Assembly (NCBI RefSeq): GCF_003337315.1 | Contig: NZ_QPJV01000001.1 | Coordinates: 124,001 to 188,000, forward strand | Direction: 5' to 3' | Length of the DNA: 64,000 nt | Source of the DNA: Vagococcus fluvialis | GTDB taxonomy: Bacteria > Bacillota > Bacilli > Lactobacillales > Vagococcaceae | In this document: positions 1-10,173 of the stretch, piece by piece | How the letters are laid out: every line of letters starts with the position of its first letter | Numbering within the stretch: position 1 is the stretch's first letter | Notes under the pieces: generated by a model | What the model saw: only the letters and a program-made list of their open reading frames with translations | Told to the model about the DNA's origin: nothing | Database searches by the model: none | Program-made: the position numbers and the translations under genes

Positions 1-31
1 TTTTTTTCAACGAATCAATTGTGTTCTCCAT
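1..31 (-). CDS. Possible start of a gene running off the left edge
   Basis: An ATG at 31 opens a minus-strand frame (MENTIDSLKK) that stays open to the window edge. A purine-rich AAGGAG lies about 13 bases upstream, further than usual, but a GGAG/CTCC inverted repeat sits between it and the ATG and could shorten the distance when folded. A promoter-like pair lies upstream at 59-86. Ten residues are too few to name a family. It could also be non-coding. Confidence 0.3.
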   Translation of the reverse strand, partial: MENTIDSLKK

Positions 32-58
32 GGGAGCAAAGCACTCCTTTTTATAATA

Positions 59-86
59 ATTATAATCTGTAATATGTGTTTTACAA
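59..86 (-). promoter_or_regulatory. Putative minus-strand promoter, with a Fur/PerR-like inverted repeat nearby
   Basis: On the minus strand TTGTAA and TATAAT are separated by 16 bases and point off the left edge. Upstream, around 122-140, is an inverted repeat AGAAT-N7-ATTCT that loosely resembles Fur-family operators. The operator reading is weak. No regulator can be named from the window. Confidence 0.35.
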
Positions 87-137
87 TAACACTCTATATT
101 AGATTATAATTTATATAAATAAGAATTGCAATCATTC

Positions 138-1010
138 TCAATTAGATTCATTATTTTTTACTAAAATTGTCCAACCATCTTCTTGAATAATCATCTTTTC
201 TTTCATCAAAGAACCTAAAGCACGTTTAAATTGTCCCTTACTTATAGCAAAGGTTTCATTTATTTCTTCTGGCGTTGATTTATCTGAAAATGGTATTTTC
301 CCTTCAGCTGATCTTTCTAAAAAGGTTAAAATCATTTGGGCATCTGAGGAAATCACTTCATAACCACGAGGCTTTAAAGAAATATTAAGCATGCCATCTG
401 GTCTAACACCAATCACACGACCTGATACTTTTTGGCCAAGTCTAGGCTCTTCAAAACGCTCAGAAGGATGGATAAATCCGATATGTTTATCATCAGTTAT
501 GATAAATGTCCCAACTAATTTAAGTCGGTAAACAATTCCTTCAACGTTTTTGTTTTGCATTTCTTCTTTGCTAGCTGCAACTGACATAGCTAAAAAATCC
601 ACGTCATCAGCTAATGTTGCCCACAGACGGTCCTTTTCATCAATCTTTAAGCTAACAAGCAACTGATCCCCTTTTTTAGGCCATAATTGACGCATCTCAG
701 GTAACTCATCAAGAGAAACAACAATTTCCTTATCTGGTAAACCAATATCAACAAAAACACCTAAATCTTTTCTAGACATAATCACCTCAGCAAAACCTTG
801 ATGACCTTTTCTAATAGTAGGTATTTTAGTAGTGAAACGATTTTGAGCCTTTTGATTTTGATAAGCAAAACCTTCAATCATATTACCGATTGCTTGCTCG
901 CCTTCTGTTTTATCTAATAAAAATGTAATACCATTTTTTTGGACAAAATAACTATGATCATTTTCATCAAAGATCATTCCATGCCACACCTGTCCTAGCA
1001 ATTCATTCAT
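138..1010 (-). CDS. cvfB: CvfB-family S1-domain RNA-binding protein
   Basis: 290 residues, the usual length of the CvfB/YitL family. The N-terminal half contains S1-like beta-barrel modules; one is recognisable around residues 70-130 (GHQGFAEVIMSRKDLGVFVDIGLPDKEIVVSLDEL, cited here only by position). A further S1-like segment around 145-215 includes GFIHPSERFEEPRLGQKV. The C-terminal 65 residues look like the winged-helix domain of this family. Family members bind RNA, and in Staphylococcus aureus CvfB affects virulence gene expression. The start is supported by AAAGGATG eight bases upstream. It is transcribed alone. Function in this organism is inferred only from the family. Confidence 0.85.
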   Translation of the reverse strand: MNELLGQVWHGMIFDENDHSYFVQKNGITFLLDKTEGEQAIGNMIEGFAYQNQKAQNRFTTKIPTIRKGHQGFAEVIMSRKDLGVFVDIGLPDKEIVVSLDELPEMRQLWPKKGDQLLVSLKIDEKDRLWATLADDVDFLAMSVAASKEEMQNKNVEGIVYRLKLVGTFIITDDKHIGFIHPSERFEEPRLGQKVSGRVIGVRPDGMLNISLKPRGYEVISSDAQMILTFLERSAEGKIPFSDKSTPEEINETFAISKGQFKRALGSLMKEKMIIQEDGWTILVKNNESN

Positions 1011-1125
1011 TCTTTATTCATCCTTTCAAATTCAATTCAGTATACCATAAGTTGTAAATCAATAACCACATTAATAGATTGAGATTTTAGATTTATTATA
1101 CTAAATTAATCTGTAACTCTCTTTC

Positions 1126-1461
1126 CTAAAAGATACCTAAATATCTAACTAAAGTCATAGCAACTATCCCGAAAACAACAGTCCACATTAAGCTTTTAGT
1201 TAGAAAGGCAATTACTAAAGTAGGAAGTGTTACAACTAAATTTTCAATGTTAATAGTTGTAAGCTTCCCTTTTTCAATAATAAGTAAATTTTGAATTAAA
1301 AGAGCCGTTAAAATACACATTGGGATATAAGTCATAAATTGCTTCCAAAACTTAGAGAAAGTCATTTTTTTGCTAAAAATAAAGGGTGCTATTCTTGGAA
1401 TCCAAGTCACTAAACCACAAGCTATAATCAACATTAATAAATTAAAACTATTCATCGCCAT
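1126..1461 (-). CDS. azlD: AzlD branched-chain amino acid export subunit
   Basis: 111 residues with about four hydrophobic membrane segments, matching AzlD size and topology. In Bacillus, AzlC and AzlD together export branched-chain amino acids and analogues such as azaleucine. The gene overlaps the end of azlC by 14 bases in another frame, which implies translational coupling. The first ATG is preferred over the one two codons later because GGGGTG sits seven bases ahead of it. The overlap is normal for this pair and not a frameshift. Confidence 0.85.
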   Translation of the reverse strand: MAMNSFNLLMLIIACGLVTWIPRIAPFIFSKKMTFSKFWKQFMTYIPMCILTALLIQNLLIIEKGKLTTINIENLVVTLPTLVIAFLTKSLMWTVVFGIVAMTLVRYLGIF

Positions 1462-2164
1462 CTAAAAACACCCCAATTCCACAACCAAATAAAGTCGCCC
1501 CTAATACACTTAATTCAATACTAATAAAATTAGATAAAATATATAAACTAATAATAACTGATAGAATAATTAATAACGTTTTCTTTGCATTTACTTTGAG
1601 TTGTCCTTCAATTTGTAAAACAATCAAGCCTATAAACATCGCTACTAATGCGAAGTCTAAACCAAATTGATTAGGATTTGGAATCAAGTTACCAATTAAT
1701 GCTCCTACTAAAGTTGAGAAAATCCAAACTAAATAAGCTGTAATATTTAAACCATTTACCCATTTAAAAGAAACATTTTTGCCATTCATAATAGGATTCA
1801 TTAGAACACCATAAGATTCATCTGTTAAAAGTGTTCCAATACCAATCGATTTAGCCATTGAAAAGTCTCTAAAATATTCTGCAACAGATAAACTCATTAA
1901 AAAATGTCTCGCATTAACTAAAAATGTTGTGAAAACAATAGCTGAGAATGGACTGTTTGTAGCTAACATGCCAATAATAATAAATTGAGAACTACCACCA
2001 TAAATAATCACTGACATTAAGACAATAGACATAATTGAAAGTCCGGAGCTTTTCCCTAAAATCCCTGCAGCAATCCCGATTCCAAAATAACCAAGAATTG
2101 TTGGTACACAAGCAATAACCCCTTGCTTAAAAGTTTCATATCCCGTCGAATACGCTTCTTTCAT
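1448..2164 (-). CDS. azlC: AzlC branched-chain amino acid permease
   Basis: 238 residues, an integral membrane protein of the AzlC family. Visible family features are the N-terminal GVIACVPTILGYFGIGIAAG segment and the conserved SSQF and NARH stretches around residues 60 and 85. It is the larger partner of AzlD, which follows with a 14-base overlap. The start ATG is preceded by AAAAGGGG. The pair is expected to export branched-chain amino acids; substrate preference cannot be read from sequence. No leader element is evident in the 38 bases between it and the MFS gene upstream, whose terminator precedes azlC. Confidence 0.88.
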   Translation of the reverse strand: MKEAYSTGYETFKQGVIACVPTILGYFGIGIAAGILGKSSGLSIMSIVLMSVIIYGGSSQFIIIGMLATNSPFSAIVFTTFLVNARHFLMSLSVAEYFRDFSMAKSIGIGTLLTDESYGVLMNPIMNGKNVSFKWVNGLNITAYLVWIFSTLVGALIGNLIPNPNQFGLDFALVAMFIGLIVLQIEGQLKVNAKKTLLIILSVIISLYILSNFISIELSVLGATLFGCGIGVFLDGDE

Positions 2165-2185
2165 ACTATAACCCCTTTTCTATAT

Positions 2186-2216
2186 AATAAAAAAGAAGGA
2201 ATTTATCCTTCTTTTG
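2186..2216 (-). terminator. Intrinsic terminator of the MFS gene at 2203-3387
   Basis: On the minus strand GAAGGATAAATTCCTTC folds into a short hairpin followed by TTTTTTATT. It overlaps the last codons of the MFS gene and separates it from azlC. Confidence 0.75.
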
Positions 2217-3387
2217 TTGTTTGTTCTTCAGCTACAATCAAATCCTTTTTCCAAAACATTGATAAAAAGGCTGTTAGTAGCAATACTAGTGCTGAAACAT
2301 AATATGGGTAAAAATGGTTTAAATCAAATAATGATCCCGCTACCATTGGCCCAAAAATATTACCAAAACTTGTAAACGTTGAGTTTAATCCATTAACAGT
2401 TCCTTGCATTTCTCCTGCTCTTTTAGAAAGGTAAGTTGTAATAGCAGGCCTTAATAAATCAAATCCTAAAAATGCAACGAAAGTTGAGAAAATAACGACC
2501 CAATTACTATTAGTAAAGGCAATTAAACCGATTGAAAGTGAACTAGCAAAAAATGATATTCTAATTAAACCAACCTCACCCATCAAACGAATTAAGCCAT
2601 CAAAGAATACAATTTGGAAAATCAAAGCAAGAGAACCACTAAATGTGATAATCATAGCAATTTCAGTTGTTGAAAAACCAAAATTTATTACTGCCATTAT
2701 ACTATAAATTGACTCGAATGCTTGTAAACCAAAAGATGAAATCAAAATAACGACAAATGGAAACGTAAAGACTGGATTTTTAAGCACATCCATAAACGCT
2801 CCCTTTTTCATGACTTGACCATGGACAAGTTTTTTCTCTGGTTCTTTTAAAATTAAGACTGCTAAAATACAGCCTATCAAGCCTAGTAAAGAAGCAACAA
2901 AAAATGGAACTCGCATACCATAGTGAGCAATAAAACCACCTAAACCAGGTCCTATAATAAATCCTCCGCTAATAGCAGCTGAAACTAGCCCCATTGATTT
3001 TGGTCTTTCTTCTATTGTTGTTACGTCCGCAACATAAGCGGTTACAGAAGGCATAATTAAAGCAGCTGCTATTCCTCCAAGACCTCTTGAGAAGTATAAC
3101 CAGCTGACTGTATGAGCTAAACCAAATATTAATTCAGATAAAGAGAAAATTAACATTCCAATAGCTATTAATTTTTTTCTACCAAATTTATCAGAGATTA
3201 TTCCTGTAATTGGGGAAGCGATTAACTGAGCAATCGCGAAAACGGATACCAACAACCCCATTGTTGTTCCAGACAGATGCATTGACTCTTGTAACATTGG
3301 CATAACTGGTATAACAAGTCCTACACCAAGAAAAACTATAAATAAGTTCATTATAGCCAAATAGAGCATGCTGTTTCTATTTTTCAT
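2203..3387 (-). CDS. MFS multidrug efflux transporter, NorA/Bmr-like (DHA1)
   Basis: 394 residues with 12 predicted membrane spans. MFS signature A lies between spans 2 and 3 (GIISDKFGRKKL, about residues 62-73). The antiporter motif C is visible in span 5 (GGFIIGPGLGGF, about 141-152), typical of drug/H+ antiporters of the DHA1 family such as NorA, Bmr and MdtG. It would export hydrophobic cationic compounds using the proton gradient. The start is preceded by AAGGAGGTAAC. It is monocistronic, with a terminator over its 3' end. The actual substrate is unknown. It is one of three MFS pumps in the window. Confidence 0.85.
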   Translation of the reverse strand: MKNRNSMLYLAIMNLFIVFLGVGLVIPVMPMLQESMHLSGTTMGLLVSVFAIAQLIASPITGIISDKFGRKKLIAIGMLIFSLSELIFGLAHTVSWLYFSRGLGGIAAALIMPSVTAYVADVTTIEERPKSMGLVSAAISGGFIIGPGLGGFIAHYGMRVPFFVASLLGLIGCILAVLILKEPEKKLVHGQVMKKGAFMDVLKNPVFTFPFVVILISSFGLQAFESIYSIMAVINFGFSTTEIAMIITFSGSLALIFQIVFFDGLIRLMGEVGLIRISFFASSLSIGLIAFTNSNWVVIFSTFVAFLGFDLLRPAITTYLSKRAGEMQGTVNGLNSTFTSFGNIFGPMVAGSLFDLNHFYPYYVSALVLLLTAFLSMFWKKDLIVAEEQTTKEG

Positions 3388-3459
3388 ATGTTACCTCCTT
3401 AACTTCAATCCAGATTATTCTACACTATTTAACTAGATAAAAGCTAATTTTTTAGACTA

Positions 3460-3497
3460 AAAAAAGAAAAAGGGAATATTCCCCTCTTCTTTCTTAA
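3460..3497 (-). terminator. Terminator of the pfkA-pyk operon
   Basis: Minus-strand GGGGAATATTCCC core flanked by complementary purine and pyrimidine runs (GAAGA / TTTTTC) and followed by CTTTTTTT, just after the pyk stop. Confidence 0.8.
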
Positions 3498-3507
3498 TGT
3501 ACTCTCA

Positions 3508-5262
3508 TTAAAATGCTGATTCACCTTTGAAAATATTTCCACGGCGAGGATCAATCGTAATAATCATGTCATTTTCAATTACAGATGTTGCATTTTCAAC
3601 ACCTACAATAACAGGAATACCTTGAGCAATGGCAACAACAGCAGCGTGTGATGTTAATCCACCTTCTTCAACTACTAAAGCTGAAGCTTTTTCGATTGCT
3701 GGCATATAATCTTTACATGTTGTGTTAACAACTAAGATTGAACCATTTTCCATAGCTTTCACTGCTTCTTCACTTGAAGATGCAACGACAGCTTTTCCTG
3801 TAACAGATTCATTACCGATTCCTTGTCCATTAGCAAGTTCTGAACCAATTAACTGAATTTTCATTAAGTTAGTTGTTCCTTTTTGTCCAATTGGAGCTCC
3901 TGCAGTAATTAATATTAAATCGCCATCTTTTGCAAATCCAGTTTCTTTAGCTACTTCTGTTGCTAAAACAAACATTTCATCTGTAGAAGCAGGTTTTTCT
4001 GCAACCTGTGGGAATACACCCCAGTTTAATGCAAGGCTTCTAGCAGCGCGATCTGAAAATGTCACGGCTACAATATGTGATTTTGGACGGTATTTAGAAA
4101 TCATACGCGCAGTGTGACCTGAGTCAGTTGCTGCAACAATTGTTTGAATTCCTAAGTTTTTAGCAGTATGTCCTACAGCTTGTCCAATTGATTCTGTCAT
4201 ATCAGCTTTTTTGTATAATTTAAGAGCGTAAGCATCTCTATCCACTAATACACCTTCTGTACGAACAGCAATGTTATGCATAGTTTGAACAGCTTCAACT
4301 GGGTAATCACCAGCAGCAGTTTCACCAGATAACATGATAGCATCTGTTCCGTCATAGATAGCGTTAGCCACGTCACTTGCTTCAGCACGTGTTGGACGAG
4401 GGTTATGTTGCATTGAGTCTAACATTTGTGTTGCAGTAATAACTGGTTTACCTAAAGCGTTACATTTTTTGATCATTTCTTTTTGAACCACAGGTACATC
4501 TTCAGTTGGGATTTCAACTCCTAAGTCCCCACGAGCAACCATTAATCCATCAGAAACTTTTAAGATATCATCTAAGTTATCAATACCTTCTTGGTTTTCA
4601 ATTTTAGAAACGATTTGAATGTGTGTAGCATTTTCTTCTTCTAAAATTTTTGTAATTTCTAAAACATCACTTGGACGACGTACGAAACTTGCTGCGATAA
4701 AGTCAACATCGTTTTCAATACCAAAACGAATATCAGCTGCGTCTTTTTCTGTGATACCAGGTAAGTTAATGCTTACGTTAGGAACGTTAACACCTTTTTT
4801 ATTTTTTAAAGCTCCATCATTTAATACTTTTGTAACGATTTCGTTGTTAGCTTTATCTAATTCGATAACTTCTAAATCAACTAAACCATCATCTAATAAA
4901 ATATGATTTCCAACAACAACATCATTGATTAATTCAGGATAAGTAATTGAGAATTTTTCTTTTGTTCCTTCTACTTCTTCCATTGCAATACGAACTACAT
5001 CTCCTGTTGATAATTCAACAATTCCGTCTTTCATATTGTTTGTTCTGATTTCAGGACCTTTTGTATCAAGTAAAAGCGCAATCGTTTTGCCTGTGATTTC
5101 AGCTGCTTCACGAATATTTCTAATTCTTGCTCCGTGCTCTTCAAAATCCCCATGTGAGAAGTTTAAACGTGCAACGTTCATTCCAGCATTCATTAACTCT
5201 ACTAATGTCTCAACTGTTTCACTAGCTGGACCGATTGTACAAACAATTTTTGTTTTTTTCAT
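3508..5262 (-). CDS. pyk: Pyruvate kinase with C-terminal PEP-utiliser domain
   Basis: 584 residues. It converts phosphoenolpyruvate and ADP to pyruvate and ATP in the cytoplasm, the last step of glycolysis. Visible are the N-terminal [10 protein letters not shown], the ARLNFSHG segment, the active-site [10 protein letters not shown] stretch (lysine near residue 221) and the [10 protein letters not shown] motif. After the kinase core, residues from about 490 form the extra PEP-utilising mobile domain ([11 protein letters not shown], with a histidine), common in Bacilli. The start is the ATG at 5262 rather than the TTG one codon earlier, with AGGGAGC upstream. It follows pfkA by 50 bases and is probably co-transcribed from the pfkA promoter, the classic glycolytic pair of Lactobacillales. 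Confidence 0.97.
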   Translation of the reverse strand: MKKTKIVCTIGPASETVETLVELMNAGMNVARLNFSHGDFEEHGARIRNIREAAEITGKTIALLLDTKGPEIRTNNMKDGIVELSTGDVVRIAMEEVEGTKEKFSITYPELINDVVVGNHILLDDGLVDLEVIELDKANNEIVTKVLNDGALKNKKGVNVPNVSINLPGITEKDAADIRFGIENDVDFIAASFVRRPSDVLEITKILEEENATHIQIVSKIENQEGIDNLDDILKVSDGLMVARGDLGVEIPTEDVPVVQKEMIKKCNALGKPVITATQMLDSMQHNPRPTRAEASDVANAIYDGTDAIMLSGETAAGDYPVEAVQTMHNIAVRTEGVLVDRDAYALKLYKKADMTESIGQAVGHTAKNLGIQTIVAATDSGHTARMISKYRPKSHIVAVTFSDRAARSLALNWGVFPQVAEKPASTDEMFVLATEVAKETGFAKDGDLILITAGAPIGQKGTTNLMKIQLIGSELANGQGIGNESVTGKAVVASSSEEAVKAMENGSILVVNTTCKDYMPAIEKASALVVEEGGLTSHAAVVAIAQGIPVIVGVENATSVIENDMIITIDPRRGNIFKGESAF

Positions 5263-5312
5263 CAAAAACGCTCCCTATTAATTATTTATAATATTATTTT
5301 TAGCTCCACCAA

Positions 5313-6287
<975 letters not shown>

Positions 6288-6478
6288 TCACTTCAACTAA
6301 TTTGATATGACTATTATTGATTATGTATAAAATACTTAAATCCAAAAATCATTTTACCATTCTTTTATTCAAAAGTCTTTCATAATCCATAAAAATCATT
6401 GAAAAAAACATGAAAATATATCTTTTATTCACTTTGACATAAAAATAACCTTTATTTTGAGCGATTTGACGAAAAAAA

Positions 6479-9400
6479 TTACTGAAAAACAATTGTATTA
6501 TTTCCAAGAATTTTGAAAATAGTTTCAGTTAACTCTGATTTCTCTGACACCCAAAATGTTTCTTCTAGTAACAACCTTTTTGAATCAAAAACTAATATCA
6601 CAGGAATATCTCCTTTAAATTTTAATAATGAGTGTTTAATTTCATTTAAAATAGGATTCTGATTATTCTGTTCTGATATTTTTATGTAACATTTCTTTAT
6701 TTCACTAAACATTGGCACAGTTTTAACTAATTCAATTTTATCTGCTAAAATTTGATTATTTTGACTGTACTGACTTTTAGTTACTTTTCCTGAAATCAGA
6801 TAAACTTCACTTTCTGCTATTTCTAGATTTAATTGTCTAAATAATTTAGGAAAGACTGTCACTTCCATTTCACTAGTACCGTCGTTAACATTTAAAAAGG
6901 CCATTGATTCACCTTTTTTAGTTCTAATTTTTTTGACTTGAGTGACATAAACTAAAAACTGACTAGTTTCATTAACTTCCACATCGGCTAAACTGACAAT
7001 TGAACGACCTCTCTTAATTTCTTGATAAGAATCAACAGGATGGCCAGAAACATAACTTCCAAGGTATTCTACTTCTTGATTTAGCTTCTCAGCTAATGTA
7101 AAATCTACCACTTCTTCTTTCTTTAAACTCAAAACATCTAATAAATCCATACTACCACCACTGTAATCAATATTTCTAATGATACTATCAAGATCAACAG
7201 TTAATTGTTTTCTATTTTGATGTAGGGAATCAAAAGCACCTGAATAAATTAAAGGTAAAATATTAGCTTCTTTGAGCCATTTGCCATTAATTCGAATTAA
7301 AAAGTTTTCTAGAGAAGTAAAATCACCAGTTTCTTTTCTAACAGTAATAATATGTTGGATAAAATCCTTACGAACACCTTTCAAGCTAGAAAAACCAAAT
7401 AAAATTTTTCCTTTATAAAATCTAAAGCTATTTTCACTTTTATTGATATCCGGTGGCAAAACTGACACATCATAATTTTTAGCTTCTACCATGTACTCTT
7501 TAACTTTACCAGGTGTGTTTCTAACAGAATGCAATAAAGAAGAAAAAAAGCACTCTGGGTAATGAACTTTTAAATATGCCATTTGATAGGCAAGAACAGC
7601 ATAAACCACTGCATGAGATCTATTGAATCCGTAGTTAGCGAATTTTTCAATGTATTGATAAACTTCCTCAGCAACTTCTTGAGTATATCCTTGTTCTAAA
7701 GAGCCTTTAACAAAGTGACGTCTTTCTGTATCAAGGACGTCTTTTTTCTTTTTACTAATAGCTCTTCTTAGAATATCTGCTTCTCCTAAAGAAAAGCCAG
7801 CCATTAAAGAAGCAATTTGCATAATTTGCTCTTGATACACAATAACGCCGTAAGTATATCCTAAAATCTCTTTTAAAGAATCATGTGGGTAAGAAATAGC
7901 TTCTTTTCCTTTTTTTCTTGCCACAAATAAATCAATGTTTTCCATAGGACCTGGACGATATAAAGCATTCACAGATGCGATATCTTCAATAGAAGTTGGT
8001 CCTAATTTTTTTAAAACCTTTTTAATTCCTTCTGACTCAAACTGAAAGATACCTACTGTAGCACCTTTTCTAAACATCTCTAATGTTTTTTCGTCATCTA
8101 AAGGAATTTCTTCTAAATTAATTGCTTTTTTATGTAGATACTTAATAGAGTCTAAGGTATTACCAATAATAGATAAATTTCTTAAACCTAAAAAATCCAT
8201 TTTTAAAAGCCCTATTTCTTCGACTTCCCCCATAGCTAGCTGAGTTAAAGGAATGCCGTTTGAACCTGTTTGAAGGGGGACATAATCAGTTAACTCTTGG
8301 TCACTAATCACAACACCTGCTGCATGAGTTGATACGTGTCGTGGTAGTCCTTCAATTTTTTTAGCTGTTTCAAACAACAGTTTATTTTTTTCTGATAAAG
8401 CAACTAGTTCTCGTAATTTCCCAGATTGCTTGTACGATTCATCTAATGTAATTTTTAAGACATTTGGTATTGTGTTAGCCCACTTACTTGCTTCGTTTTG
8501 ACTTAAGCCAAAAACTCGACTCACATCTCTCAACGCCATTTTCGCAGCTAGTGTTCCAAAAGTTGCGATTTGAGCTACTCGGTGATAACCGTATTTTTGA
8601 TTAACATATTGTAAAAGCTCTTCCCTTTTATTATCCGGAATATCCATATCAATATCTGGCATAGTGTAGCGTTCTTTATTTAAGAAGCGCTCAAAAAGTA
8701 ACCCGTATTCAATAGGATCCACATTTGTGATATATAAGGAATACGAAACTAAAGAACCTGCTGCTGAACCACGACAAGCTGTAACAATTTCGTGATCTTT
8801 AGCATATTTCATAACATCCCAAACAATTAAGAAATAATCATCAAATCCCATTTCATGAATAACAGATAATTCCATTTCGATTCGATTTAAATAGACTTGA
8901 TTATTATCTAAACCACGTTCTTTCAAGCCTCTCATACAAAGAGATTTGAGGGCTTCTTTAGCTGATACTGTTTCATCCAGTGGGTATTTTGGTAACAATT
9001 TTTGATTTAAAGGTATATCAACAAGACATTCTTTAGTGATTTTTTCATTATTTATAAGCGCTTCTTGCAAACTCATTTCTAAGAATTTTTCTTTAAACTT
9101 CTCTATTTCAGGTAAATAAAATAGTCCTGTAATTCGGTCAAAATCTACTTGTATCTTTTCGCCAGCATCAATATGTTTTAAAACACTAACTGAAAAATGA
9201 TCACTTGGATTAATATAACGGACATCCCCTAAAGACACTGTTTGAAGATGTTTCTCTTTGCAAACAGACAAATAGTTTTCAATCGTTTCAAAGGTTTCAT
9301 TATGAAGAGTAACCCCTTGGTAAAAATCATTGTGACTAAATAAAGAAGTAAAAAAATCAAATGTTTCATCAAAAGATTCTCTATCTTTATTTAAAATATG

Positions 9401-9808
9401 TTTTAACTCATTAGTCTCTATACTCCAAGGGAGAATACCGATTAAATGGTCAGTTAGTTGACTGATTTCATCTAAATAAAAAGAATCAGATGTTTCTCTC
9501 TCCATTTTCAGTGTTGATATTTTAATTAAGTTACGATAACCAACTAGATCTTTAGCTAATAATATAAGTTCAAAAGTTTCGTTAAGTTGACTTTTGCTTT
9601 GATAAGTTAAGGTCATTCCGATAATCGGTTTGATACCTTCTTTTTTACAAGTGTTATAAAATTCAATAACACCATGCATCGTATTTACATCTGTAATAGC
9701 AAGTGACTTATAACCTAATTGTTTGCTCTTTGAGACCAAATTAGGAATTTCATTTGTACTTTGTAGTAAAGAATAGGAAGTCAGCACTTGTAATTGACCT
9801 AAATTCAT
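6479..9808 (-). CDS. dnaE: DNA polymerase III subunit alpha, DnaE type
   Basis: 1109 residues, the length of the short DnaE (not PolC) of Firmicutes, which extends RNA primers on the lagging strand. Order: PHP domain (residues 1 to about 200), polymerase palm and fingers (about 270-800) with GSAAGSLVSY and the acidic PDIDMDIPD active-site motif, helix-hairpin-helix region, then the OB fold from about 940. In the PHP domain the usual HxHSxYS metal-binding start is replaced by LTSYSLLQS, so PHP catalysis is probably lost, as in many Gram-positive DnaE proteins. Its promoter region faces the small gene at 9947. pfkA and pyk follow downstream. Confidence 0.96.
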   Translation of the reverse strand: MNLGQLQVLTSYSLLQSTNEIPNLVSKSKQLGYKSLAITDVNTMHGVIEFYNTCKKEGIKPIIGMTLTYQSKSQLNETFELILLAKDLVGYRNLIKISTLKMERETSDSFYLDEISQLTDHLIGILPWSIETNELKHILNKDRESFDETFDFFTSLFSHNDFYQGVTLHNETFETIENYLSVCKEKHLQTVSLGDVRYINPSDHFSVSVLKHIDAGEKIQVDFDRITGLFYLPEIEKFKEKFLEMSLQEALINNEKITKECLVDIPLNQKLLPKYPLDETVSAKEALKSLCMRGLKERGLDNNQVYLNRIEMELSVIHEMGFDDYFLIVWDVMKYAKDHEIVTACRGSAAGSLVSYSLYITNVDPIEYGLLFERFLNKERYTMPDIDMDIPDNKREELLQYVNQKYGYHRVAQIATFGTLAAKMALRDVSRVFGLSQNEASKWANTIPNVLKITLDESYKQSGKLRELVALSEKNKLLFETAKKIEGLPRHVSTHAAGVVISDQELTDYVPLQTGSNGIPLTQLAMGEVEEIGLLKMDFLGLRNLSIIGNTLDSIKYLHKKAINLEEIPLDDEKTLEMFRKGATVGIFQFESEGIKKVLKKLGPTSIEDIASVNALYRPGPMENIDLFVARKKGKEAISYPHDSLKEILGYTYGVIVYQEQIMQIASLMAGFSLGEADILRRAISKKKKDVLDTERRHFVKGSLEQGYTQEVAEEVYQYIEKFANYGFNRSHAVVYAVLAYQMAYLKVHYPECFFSSLLHSVRNTPGKVKEYMVEAKNYDVSVLPPDINKSENSFRFYKGKILFGFSSLKGVRKDFIQHIITVRKETGDFTSLENFLIRINGKWLKEANILPLIYSGAFDSLHQNRKQLTVDLDSIIRNIDYSGGSMDLLDVLSLKKEEVVDFTLAEKLNQEVEYLGSYVSGHPVDSYQEIKRGRSIVSLADVEVNETSQFLVYVTQVKKIRTKKGESMAFLNVNDGTSEMEVTVFPKLFRQLNLEIAESEVYLISGKVTKSQYSQNNQILADKIELVKTVPMFSEIKKCYIKISEQNNQNPILNEIKHSLLKFKGDIPVILVFDSKRLLLEETFWVSEKSELTETIFKILGNNTIVFQ

Positions 9809-9946
9809 CTCATCCCTCCATGCCCTGTTTCTTTCTATAATATTATAACATAAAAATTTTAATCTTTATCTTATAAATAACCCATCTTAACTTTACATTT
9901 TTATTTAAGCTTGGTAAACTATTGAGTGAAAAGAGGTGCCTTTATT

Positions 9947-10135
9947 ATGAGTAAACTAATTGTTCTTTTATGGACGCTTATTTTAGGACAAGTTGTTGGC
10001 TATATTGGTCTTGCCTTGACTAATGGAACTTACGACTTTGTACAAGTTTTACTTGTTTCTGTTATTGTTGCAGTTTTTGTAATAGTTATTGGAGAAGTGG
10101 CCTTACCTAAAAAAACTAAAGCCGATCAAAAATAA
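9947..10135 (+). CDS. Small membrane protein, DUF2929-like
   Basis: 62 residues with two hydrophobic segments (about 3-24 and 32-52) separated by a short polar loop, ending in a lysine-rich tail (PKKTKADQK). Length and pattern fit the DUF2929 family of small Bacilli membrane proteins, whose role is unknown. The ATG at 9947 is chosen over an in-frame GTG at 9926 because AAGAGGTG lies about nine bases before it. It is divergent from dnaE and convergent with the MFS gene, sharing a terminator with it. Confidence 0.75.
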   Translation: MSKLIVLLWTLILGQVVGYIGLALTNGTYDFVQVLLVSVIVAVFVIVIGEVALPKKTKADQK

Positions 10136-10173
10136 AATAAGCAGAGCTTTTAAAAGCTCTGCTTATTTTTTAT
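10136..10173. terminator. Bidirectional terminator
   Basis: AATAAGCAGAGCTTTTAAAAGCTCTGCTTATT is an almost perfect inverted repeat (written here as AATAAGCAGAGC and its complement GCTCTGCTTATT) with T-runs on both strands. It separates two convergent genes. Confidence 0.88.

Noticed and set aside
1448-1461. azlC/azlD overlap as a possible frameshift
   Set aside because: The 14-base overlap is the normal coupled arrangement of this gene pair and each gene has full length.
4619-5281. Plus-strand ORFs of 81-95 codons opposite pyk
   Set aside because: They lie antisense to the well-conserved pyruvate kinase frame, have no ribosome sites, and show Ser/Ile-rich shadow composition.
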